From: Gammaproteobacteria bacterium
GTDB taxonomy: Bacteria; Pseudomonadota; Gammaproteobacteria; SZUA-229
Direction: 5' to 3'
Assembly (NCBI GenBank): GCA_029287815.1
Contig: JARFQK010000144.1
Coordinates: forward strand, 1 to 5,323
DNA: 5,323 bases
The position numbers and the translations under genes are program-made. Below, in pieces: positions 1 to 5,193 of the stretch. Under the pieces are notes generated by a model. The model did no database searches. It worked only from the letters and a program-made list of their open reading frames with translations, and was not told where the DNA came from. Positions within the stretch are counted from its first letter, which is position 1, and every line of letters starts with the position of its first letter.

Positions 1-1052
1 GGCGTGAAGTTGATTCTATCATTCGCGATCTTGTGGACATGTCAATTAAAACCACGCGTGAATACGAAATGGAAAAGGTGCGACATCTGGCCGAAGAAGC
101 CGTTGAAGAGCGCATTCTCGACGTGCTGTTGCCGCCGCCGCGGGACAGCCTTGGCGAACCCGAGCCCGATCATGACTCGTCCACGCGGCAGAAATTCCGT
201 GTCAAGCTGCGCCAGGGCGAGCTGGATGACAAAGAGATAGAGGTCGATGTCACGGTAAAACCCGTCGGTGTTGAAATCATGGCACCGCCGGGTATGGAGG
301 AGATGACCAGCCAGCTGCAGGGCATGTTCCAGAATCTGTCAAGCGAGAAGAAGAAAACCCGTAAGATGACCATTGCCCAGGCACAAAAACTTTTGCTCGA
401 TGAAGAAGCCGCGAAATTGCTCAAGGAGGACGATATCAAAGCGATAGCGCTGGAAAACGCTGAGCAAAACGGCATTGTGTTCATCGATGAGATTGACAAA
501 GTAGCAAAACGCGCTGAAACCGGTGGTGCTGATGTGTCTCGCGAGGGCGTGCAACGCGACTTATTGCCGCTGGTGGAAGGTTGCACGGTCACGACGAAAT
601 ACGGCATGGTCAAGACGGATCACGTGTTGTTCATCGCATCGGGTGCGTTTCACCTGTCAAAGCCATCGGACCTGATACCGGAATTGCAGGGTCGTTTGCC
701 GATACGGGTAGAACTTACCGCATTGAATGCGAATGATTTCAAGCGCATCCTGACAGAGCCCGATGCATCATTGACCACACAGTACGCGGCACTGATGGAG
801 ACCGAGGGTGTCGATCTGGAATTTTCCGAGAGCGGTGTCGAGCGCGTGGCCGAAGTGGCGTTTGCTGTGAATGAACGTTCAGAAAACATCGGGGCGCGTC
901 GACTGCACACGGTGATGGAGCGGTTGCTGGAAGAGATATCGTTTGATGCGCCGGATAAGGCCGGTCATAGCCTGCTCATTGACAGCGCTTACGTTGACAG
1001 AAGCCTTGGTGACCTGGTCGAAGATGAGGATCTCAGTCGTTACATTCTGTAG
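1..1052 (+). CDS. hslU: HslU, ATPase subunit of the HslVU protease (5'-truncated by window edge)
   Basis: HslU is a hexameric AAA+ unfoldase that uses ATP to unfold proteins and feed them into the HslV peptidase chamber in the cytoplasm. The reading frame is open from the first full codon (position 3, Arg) and begins just after the expected GYVG pore loop, with REVDSIIRDL. About 349 residues are present of a usual ~443, so the Walker A region lies upstream of the window. Visible in order are: the variable I-domain, including EERILDVLLPPP and the conserved GVEIMAPPGMEEMTSQLQ (about 60-440); Walker B GIVFIDEIDK (471-500); DVSREGVQRDLLPLVEG; sensor 1 FIASGAF (630-650); the arginine-finger segment LQGRLPIRVEL (about 684-714); and sensor 2 ENIGARRLHTVMERL (about 882-926). 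The C-terminus ends DEDLSRYIL, the family tail that inserts into HslV. The gene is intact over the visible part. hslV would be expected immediately upstream but is outside the window. The GTG at 33 is an internal codon, not a start. Confidence 0.98.
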   Translation, partial: REVDSIIRDLVDMSIKTTREYEMEKVRHLAEEAVEERILDVLLPPPRDSLGEPEPDHDSSTRQKFRVKLRQGELDDKEIEVDVTVKPVGVEIMAPPGMEEMTSQLQGMFQNLSSEKKKTRKMTIAQAQKLLLDEEAAKLLKEDDIKAIALENAEQNGIVFIDEIDKVAKRAETGGADVSREGVQRDLLPLVEGCTVTTKYGMVKTDHVLFIASGAFHLSKPSDLIPELQGRLPIRVELTALNANDFKRILTEPDASLTTQYAALMETEGVDLEFSESGVERVAEVAFAVNERSENIGARRLHTVMERLLEEISFDAPDKAGHSLLIDSAYVDRSLGDLVEDEDLSRYIL

Positions 1053-1084
1053 CCCCCATTTCTCACCAGGCGGGTTATTTCTTG

Positions 1085-1226
1085 CGTCTGCTCCCGTGAT
1101 TGTGGTGAGAGATGCGTGCTAGCCGCATGATGTATTTGGGCAGACGGCCTTCTGAGCGAAGGCTGAAGGTCGGAAAGGTCGCAGCTCACAACGGCTTTTG
1201 GCCAAAGGAGCCGCCGAGAGCTGTGA
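1085..1226 (+). ncRNA. Candidate structured leader RNA, cluster of nested inverted repeats
   Basis: This stretch lies in the 225-nt gap between hslU and the DUF971 gene. Read as + strand RNA it offers four consecutive helices. P1 is cgtctgc/gcagacg (1085-1091 with 1140-1146, perfect), plus two further C-G pairs after a bulged T. Inside it is hairpin P2, atgcg/cgcat (1112-1116 with 1124-1128, 7-nt loop). P3 is gccttc-tgagc-gaaggc (1147-1163, perfect). P4 is a long hairpin with outer helix 1179-1186/1219-1226, a symmetric 5x5 internal loop, and inner helix 1192-1199/1206-1213 with wobbles. A direct repeat aaggtcg occurs at 1166 and 1175. A weak terminator-like hairpin (atgc-agtca-gcat then TTTTT, 1239-1255) follows before the DUF971 start. 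I do not recognise a known riboswitch or sRNA family. It could be a 5' UTR element, a small RNA, decayed repeat DNA, or chance. Confidence 0.28.
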
Positions 1227-1266
1227 AGCAACAGTCGGATGCAGTCAGCATTTTTACAATTGAACC

Positions 1267-1270
1267 AGGG
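1267..1270 (+). promoter_or_regulatory. Probable ribosome binding site (AGGG) of the DUF971 gene
   Basis: AGGG lies 7 nt before the ATG at 1278. It supports that start over the in-frame ATG at 1239, which would add 13 residues before the point where the conserved domain begins. Confidence 0.5.
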
Positions 1271-1277
1271 TATCGAT

Positions 1278-1637
1278 ATGCCAAGACCTACCAATATTAA
1301 TTTGCACCAGAAAAGTAAGGTGCTCGAGCTTGAGTATGACGATGGCAGTAAATTCCAATTGCCATGTGAATACCTGCGTGTCTACTCGCCTTCAGCTGAA
1401 GTTACCGGGCATGGCCCTGGGCAGGAAGTATTGCAGTTGGGCAAAGAGGACGTCAATATCACCGCAATAGAGCCACAGGGGAATTATGCGGTTAAACTGG
1501 TGTTCGACGACCGCCATGATACCGGAATCTATACCTGGGATTATCTCTACGAGTTGGGTTCGGGTTACGAGAGTAAATGGAAAGACTATCTCGAACGCCT
1601 CGAAAAGGCGGGCCATAACAGAAAAAAAACGGACTAA
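1278..1637 (+). CDS. DUF971 / GBBH-like N-terminal domain protein (119 aa)
   Basis: This is a small stand-alone protein of the DUF971 family, related to the N-terminal domain of gamma-butyrobetaine hydroxylase. Its biochemical role is unknown to me. From ATG 1278 the protein is 119 residues, the normal size for the single-domain form. It shows the family pattern: a start PTNINLHQKSKVLELEYDDG (4-23), LPCEYLRVYSPSAEVTGHG (28-46), a central segment around AIEPQGNYAVKL (63-74), and the hallmark FDDRHDTGIYTWDYLYEL (76-93) with His80. The hydroxylase version of this domain binds zinc through a Cys cluster plus a His. Here only one Cys (Cys30) is present near that place and the CxCxxC-type cluster is replaced by RVYSPSAE, so zinc binding as in the enzyme is unlikely. 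The C-terminus is charged (HNRKKTD). Location directly after hslU is an arrangement I recall from Pseudomonas and relatives. I expect a soluble cytoplasmic protein, as there is no signal or membrane segment. Confidence 0.92.
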   Translation: MPRPTNINLHQKSKVLELEYDDGSKFQLPCEYLRVYSPSAEVTGHGPGQEVLQLGKEDVNITAIEPQGNYAVKLVFDDRHDTGIYTWDYLYELGSGYESKWKDYLERLEKAGHNRKKTD

Positions 1638-1769
1638 ACGCAGATTGATGAGGAAGTTTTTCTGGCGTCGTGTGGTTAGAAGTGATTAACATTGTGATCC
1701 ACTCGAAAATGCCTCCGGGCCTGGATGAAATCTGGTTGTATCAGCGCTTATCCGCCAACGGTACAAAAC

Positions 1770-2513
1770 ATGTCTGACAAAACACATTTCGGTTACAAGC
1801 AGGTTGAGGTCGAAAAGAAAGAAGGCCTCGTTGCCGATGTCTTCGACTCCGTCGCGAGCAAATACGATTTGATGAACGACGTTATGTCGTTTGGCATTCA
1901 CCGCATCTGGAAAAGAATTGCGATCAGGCATACCGGGCTGAAGAAGGGCCAGCGAGCACTTGATGTTGCTGGTGGTACCGGTGATTTGACGATTGAAATG
2001 TCGAAGCTGGTCGGGCCTGATGGTGAAGTCGTGATCTCTGATATCAATGCTGCGATGCTTGAACAGGGCAGGCGCCGTCTGATCGATAAAGGCATCGCAG
2101 GTAACGTCAAATTCGTCGAAGCCAACGCCGAGGACTTGCCTTTCGAGGACAACAGTTTCGACTGTATCACCATTGCGTTCGGTCTGCGCAATGTGACCAA
2201 CCAGGACAGAGCGCTGGCATCGATGCATCGAGTGCTCAAACCCGGGGGCCGTCTGCTCGTCCTGGAGTTTTCGAAACCGGTGATGCCTGGGCTCGAGAAG
2301 GTCTACGACTTCTATTCATTCAATATCATGCCTTTGATGGGCAAGATCATAGCCCGTGATGAGGACAGCTATCGCTATTTGGCGGAATCGATACGCATGC
2401 ATCCCGACCAGGCGACGCTGAAGCAGATGATGCAGGATGCCGGTTTTGAAAGATGCACCTATCACAATATGACTGGTGGCATCGTCGCCTTGCACAAGGG
2501 CTTTAAGCTCTAG
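1770..2513 (+). CDS. ubiE: UbiE, ubiquinone/menaquinone biosynthesis C-methyltransferase
   Basis: UbiE is a SAM-dependent class I methyltransferase. It C-methylates 2-polyprenyl-6-methoxy-1,4-benzoquinol in ubiquinone synthesis and, in menaquinone makers, demethylmenaquinol. With the ATG at 1770 the protein is 247 residues, against 251 in E. coli. The start MSDKTHFGYKQV matches the family N-terminus (THFGF-). Visible features are UbiE signature 1, YDLMNDVMSFGIHRIW (32-47); SAM-binding motif I, ALDVAGGTGD (63-72); the acidic residue closing strand 2 at Asp91 (VVISD); NAEDLPFEDNSFDCI (119-133); FGLRNVT (137-143); signature 2, RVLKPGGRLLVLEFS (154-168); and the C-terminal SYRYLAESIRMHPDQ (200-214). 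An in-frame ATG at 1725 would add 15 non-conserved residues. Neither start has a good Shine-Dalgarno sequence, so the choice rests on homology. This is the first gene of the ubi cluster (ubiJ and ubiB follow on the same strand). Confidence 0.97.
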   Translation: MSDKTHFGYKQVEVEKKEGLVADVFDSVASKYDLMNDVMSFGIHRIWKRIAIRHTGLKKGQRALDVAGGTGDLTIEMSKLVGPDGEVVISDINAAMLEQGRRRLIDKGIAGNVKFVEANAEDLPFEDNSFDCITIAFGLRNVTNQDRALASMHRVLKPGGRLLVLEFSKPVMPGLEKVYDFYSFNIMPLMGKIIARDEDSYRYLAESIRMHPDQATLKQMMQDAGFERCTYHNMTGGIVALHKGFKL

Positions 2514-2522
2514 ATTCAAAGC

Positions 2523-2675
2523 ATGACCCGCTCTCGCAATCATATCATCCGCTCGGCGCGCGTCGCCGACCTCGCGCAGCACGACAATGAGGCTCTGGCC
2601 AAGCGCCGGGGGGAAGGCTTTTGTTGCATCGGCGGTATCACTGACCTATGCCTTAATCGGCCAGGCCATGATTAA
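2523..2675 (+). CDS. Possible 50-aa ORF between ubiE and ubiJ, unrecognised
   Basis: ATG 2523 opens 9 nt after the ubiE stop, runs 50 codons, and ends at TAA 2673-2675, overlapping the ubiJ ATG by 8 nt. It therefore spans the whole ubiE-ubiJ gap in a different frame from ubiJ. The protein begins MTRSRNHIIRSARVADLAQ and contains a Cys-Cys pair (34-35). The opening IIRSARVADL faintly recalls the first strand and helix of GNAT acetyltransferases (IRPARxxDL), but everything after it is unlike that fold. It could be a decayed or truncated gene start, a coupling leader for ubiJ, or chance in a 154-nt gap. No Shine-Dalgarno sequence is visible upstream (only AAAG), and it has no membrane segment. 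Function cannot be assigned. Confidence 0.22.
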   Translation: MTRSRNHIIRSARVADLAQHDNEALAKRRGEGFCCIGGITDLCLNRPGHD

Positions 2676-3276
2676 CACCACCCTCGCGCGTTTGCTGTCC
2701 TCGGCTTTCAACCGTTACCTCGCGCTCGATCCCGAAGCGCCGGAAAAGATGAAGGCTCTCGATGGGAAGCTAATCGGGATTGAGCTCCGCGGGCTGCAGG
2801 GCGAATTATTTTTGTTTGTAGATGACGGCGCGATTGAGGTGATCACCGAGTCGGCGATCGAACCGGATACCATTCTCCGCGGCTCGCCCTCGGGTTTGTT
2901 CAAACTTGGCTTGCACAGGGATTCGGCACCGCTGTTTTTCTCGGGAGAGGTGGAAATACGCGGTGACACGCGGCTCGGGCGCCAGTTCAAAGCGGTACTG
3001 GCGGATATGGAAATCGACTGGGAAGAGCATCTTTCGAAGTTTGCCGGTGACTTTGCGGCTCACCGGTTGGTGAATGCGTTCGACAAGTTTGGGAAATGGA
3101 GCCGATCCACGGTGAACAATCTTGGCGCCGATATCGGCGAATACCTGCAGGAAGAACGCCGTGATGTCGTTAGTGGCGCCGAGATCGATGTTTTCAGCCA
3201 GCAGGTTGATCGATTACGCGATGACGTGGATCGTCTTGAGGCGCGCATCCATCGCCTGCAAGACACGAAAAAATAG
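2668..3276 (+). CDS. ubiJ: UbiJ, SCP2-domain ubiquinone biosynthesis accessory factor
   Basis: UbiJ is a non-catalytic lipid-binding protein needed for aerobic ubiquinone synthesis. It binds polyprenylated intermediates through its SCP2 domain and works with UbiK in the cytosolic Ubi complex. From ATG 2668 the protein is 202 residues (E. coli 201). The N-terminus MINTTLARLLSSAFNRYLAL matches the family's leading helix. The SCP2-like domain spans roughly 16-115, with the strand pattern LDGKLIGIELRGLQGELFLF (31-50), the DTILRGSPSGLFKL stretch (67-80) and the FFSGEVEIRGD segment (90-100) typical of UbiJ. The C-terminus is a coiled coil: V180, L183, V187, L190, I194 and L197 keep a regular 3/4 spacing, the part expected to contact UbiK. 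An in-frame ATG at 2587 would add 27 partly hydrophobic residues with no family counterpart. Ribosome binding signal at 2668 is weak (AGG at 2663), so coupling from upstream translation is possible. The stop is 3 nt before ubiB. Confidence 0.93.
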   Translation: MINTTLARLLSSAFNRYLALDPEAPEKMKALDGKLIGIELRGLQGELFLFVDDGAIEVITESAIEPDTILRGSPSGLFKLGLHRDSAPLFFSGEVEIRGDTRLGRQFKAVLADMEIDWEEHLSKFAGDFAAHRLVNAFDKFGKWSRSTVNNLGADIGEYLQEERRDVVSGAEIDVFSQQVDRLRDDVDRLEARIHRLQDTKK

Positions 3277-3279
3277 CTA

Positions 3280-4938
3280 ATGTTGAGGTTCGGCCAGTTT
3301 TTCCGTTTGTTGCGCATCAATTTCGTATTGATGCGTCACGGCCTGGACGATATCGTTTTTGCTACACATCTGTTCAGGCCATTCCGCTTCCTGATCTATC
3401 TGAATCCGGTCAACTGGTTCGTGCGCAAGCGCGCATCGAGAGCCGAGCGCATCCGAAGAGTACTGGAAGATCTCGGGCCGATATTTATCAAGTTTGGCCA
3501 GATGTTATCGACGCGTAGGGATCTGCTGCCCGATGATGTGGCCGACGAGCTCGAACGCTTGCAGGACGCGGTGCCGCCGTTTCCAGGTGCCGTGGCTAAG
3601 CGGGCCATCGAAAAGGCCTTTGCGTGTCCGGTCGAGGAGGTCGTCGATGAGTTCGAGGCCGAGCCGTTGGCATCGGCTTCGATTGCACAGGTACACGCGG
3701 CGCGACTCAAGGATGGCCGGGAAGTGGTGATCAAGGTACTGAGACCGGACGTGCTGCCGGTCATTCAGCGCGACCTGTCTCTGCTCTACATCATCGCCGA
3801 TCTTGCTGCTCGTTACTCATCGGACGCCAGGCGACTGCGCCCGGTCGAAGTCGTCGCAGAATACGAGAAGACTATTATTGATGAACTCGACCTGTTGCGC
3901 GAGGCAGCCAATGCCAGCCAGTTGAAGCGGAACTTTGAGGGCGACACCAGCCTTTATGTCCCGGAGGTCTACTGGGACTACACCCATAAGAATGTGCTCG
4001 TCATGGAACGCATCTACGGCGTCCCGATTCGCAACGTCGAAAAGCTCAAAGCCAATAACACCAATATGAAACGACTGGCTGAGCTGGGTGTGGAGATTTT
4101 TTTTACCCAGGTGTTCAAGCACAATTTTTTCCATGCGGACATGCACCCGGGGAATATATTCATCAATATCAACGACCCACAGCGCCCAAAGTATGTTGCG
4201 GTCGATTTTGGTATCGTCGGCACGCTGAGTACGGTCGACAAACGCTACCTCGCAGAGAACTTTCTCGCTTTCTTTCAGCGTGATTATCACAAAGTCGCGC
4301 GCCTGCACGTCGAATCCGGCTGGGTGCCCGCAGGTACCCGTGTCGATGAGTTCGAGTCAGCGATTCGCAGCGTCTGTGAGCCGATCTTCCAACGGCCGCT
4401 GAAGGAAATATCTTTTGGACAGTTGTTGTTGCGCCTGTTCCAGACTGCGCGCCGTTTCAACATGGAAATCCAGCCACAGCTGGTTTTGTTGCAAAAAACG
4501 CTGCTTAATATCGAAGGCCTCGGCCGTCAGCTCTATCCCGAGCTCGATCTGTGGACCACAGCCAAGCCCTTTCTGGAACGGTGGATGAAAGAGCAGGTCG
4601 GGGCGCAGTCGCTGCTGCATGCGTTGAAAGAGAACATGCCGCAAATCGTCGAAAAACTGCCCGAGATGCCCGGATTGATCTATGCGGCGACCAAAAAGAA
4701 TGCGGAAAACGATGAGCACCGGCTCCAGTTGCGGGAAATGCAGAAGATCCGGGATGACATCAAACGCGGCAATCAGCGCACCGTGATGACGATTGCCGGC
4801 ACTGGTCTGCTGATGGCAGGACTGATCGTCTTCGGTCTCGACGGATTTACGCCGGTGATGATTTGGGGCGCTCCTTTGGTTTCATGGATCGCAGGTGGCC
4901 TCGGCGCGTTCATACTGCTCGTGTCGCTGCAGGACTAA
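3280..4938 (+). CDS. ubiB: UbiB, membrane-anchored atypical kinase/ATPase of ubiquinone biosynthesis
   Basis: UbiB is the bacterial founder of the UbiB/ADCK/COQ8 family, atypical protein-kinase-like ATPases required for ubiquinone synthesis and thought to act on lipid intermediates or the Ubi complex at the inner membrane. The protein is 552 residues (E. coli 546). Visible motifs are KFGQMLSTRRDLLP with the family KxGQ (Lys71-Gln74); the Ala-rich nucleotide loop LASASIAQVHAARL (130-143) replacing a glycine-rich loop; the VAIK-type lysine in EVVIKVLRPD (Lys152); the ExD motif in IIDELDLLREAANA (Glu202, Asp204); catalytic FFHADMHPGNIF (283-294; Asp287, Asn292); and VDFGIVGT with metal-binding Asp309. 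Conserved FNMEIQPQLVLLQKTL (393-408) follows. Two C-terminal membrane helices (about 501-520 and 523-549) anchor it. It begins 3 nt after ubiJ and has no visible Shine-Dalgarno sequence, which suggests translational coupling. All key residues are intact. Confidence 0.98.
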   Translation: MLRFGQFFRLLRINFVLMRHGLDDIVFATHLFRPFRFLIYLNPVNWFVRKRASRAERIRRVLEDLGPIFIKFGQMLSTRRDLLPDDVADELERLQDAVPPFPGAVAKRAIEKAFACPVEEVVDEFEAEPLASASIAQVHAARLKDGREVVIKVLRPDVLPVIQRDLSLLYIIADLAARYSSDARRLRPVEVVAEYEKTIIDELDLLREAANASQLKRNFEGDTSLYVPEVYWDYTHKNVLVMERIYGVPIRNVEKLKANNTNMKRLAELGVEIFFTQVFKHNFFHADMHPGNIFININDPQRPKYVAVDFGIVGTLSTVDKRYLAENFLAFFQRDYHKVARLHVESGWVPAGTRVDEFESAIRSVCEPIFQRPLKEISFGQLLLRLFQTARRFNMEIQPQLVLLQKTLLNIEGLGRQLYPELDLWTTAKPFLERWMKEQVGAQSLLHALKENMPQIVEKLPEMPGLIYAATKKNAENDEHRLQLREMQKIRDDIKRGNQRTVMTIAGTGLLMAGLIVFGLDGFTPVMIWGAPLVSWIAGGLGAFILLVSLQD

Positions 4939-4950
4939 CCCGCGGATAAT

Positions 4951-4991
4951 TTCTCAACGCAAAGACGCGAAGGCGCAGAGGACGCAAAGAG
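4951..4991. repeat. ACGCAAAG-type tandem octamer repeat fragment
   Basis: In the gap after ubiB there are four imperfect octamers: ACGCAAAG (4957), ACGCGAAG (4965), GCGCAGAG (4973) and, after one extra G, ACGCAAAG (4982-4989). They are preceded by TTCTCA. I recall very similar strings (CGCAAAGACGCAAAGG) as dispersed intergenic repeats in many environmental proteobacteria; that family identity is from memory, not a search. Read on the - strand it gives the Arg-Leu-Cys rich peptide (PSRLCVE) commonly seen in spurious ORFs. It probably has no coding role; a mobile or recombinational origin is unproven. Confidence 0.65.
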
Positions 4992-5054
4992 TGGTGATGA
5001 TGAACGGCGGGTACGCATAGTGTTAACATGGCCACCAGCGCGGCGCAAGTGACG

Positions 5055-5076
5055 GTAGGGTGCGCCGTGCGCACCA
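5055..5076. repeat. GTAGGGTGCGC...GCGCACC palindromic dispersed repeat (half-element)
   Basis: The sequence ggtgcgc-cgt-gcgcacc (5059-5075) is a perfect palindrome with 7-bp arms and a 3-nt centre, preceded by GTAG. I recall strings of this type as dispersed intergenic repeats in gammaproteobacteria, often as paired inverted ends with GGTGCGC...CACCCTAC on the far side. No matching second end is visible downstream to 5182, so this looks like a solo or decayed copy. There is no T-run, so it is not a standard intrinsic terminator for ubiB. A direct repeat atcgcctc (5078 and 5093) lies just to its right. Confidence 0.6.
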
Positions 5077-5169
5077 CATCGCCTCGATTGGAATCGCCTC
5101 ATCGATCTCAACACTGTTGGCGTCTTGGACCGTTGAAGCGCGAGATAGCCTGCCGTTGGAAATAACAAC

Positions 5170-5193
5170 ATGAACAGTCCCAATGAGCAATGA
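5170..5193 (+). other. Possible 7-codon leader ORF overlapping the uvrD start
   Basis: ATG 5170 encodes MNSPNEQ and stops at TGA 5191-5193, 11 nt overlapping the beginning of uvrD (ATG 5183) in another frame. GGA at 5158-5160 sits 9 nt before this ATG, whereas the uvrD ATG has no purine-rich ribosome binding site of its own at usual spacing. Ribosomes finishing the short ORF could restart at uvrD. This is an inference from spacing only and may be chance. Confidence 0.2.

Noticed and set aside
1053..1084. Terminator after hslU
   Set aside because: The CCCCC...GGG pairing is short and has no T-run after it, so there is no credible intrinsic terminator.
1112..1300. 62-codon + strand ORF in the hslU-DUF971 gap, with GGTGAG a few nt before its ATG
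   Set aside because: It overlaps the DUF971 start, uses AGA, AGG and CGA codons unlike its neighbours, is very basic, and lies on the inverted-repeat cluster. No protein family is recognisable. The GGTGAG spacing is suggestive but not enough.
1725..1769. Upstream in-frame ATG as the ubiE start
   Set aside because: It adds 15 residues with no family counterpart and has no better ribosome binding site. The ATG at 1770 gives the family length and the THFGF-type start.
1638..1769. Possible sigma-70 promoter before ubiE (TAACAT at 1687-1692)
   Set aside because: No acceptable -35 hexamer at 16-18 nt spacing. The nearest is tggcgt/ggcgtc. Left unannotated.
1686..2239. Long - strand ORFs antisense to ubiE, and similar ones under hslU and ubiB
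   Set aside because: They are shadow frames of well-conserved + strand genes, with no recognisable family features.
2587..2667. N-terminal extension of UbiJ from ATG 2587 with a hydrophobic stretch (AFVASAVSLTYALIG)
   Set aside because: UbiJ is cytosolic and normally starts at the equivalent of 2668 (202 aa here, 201 in E. coli). The purine run GGGGGGAAGG at 2608-2617 has no usable in-frame start after it.
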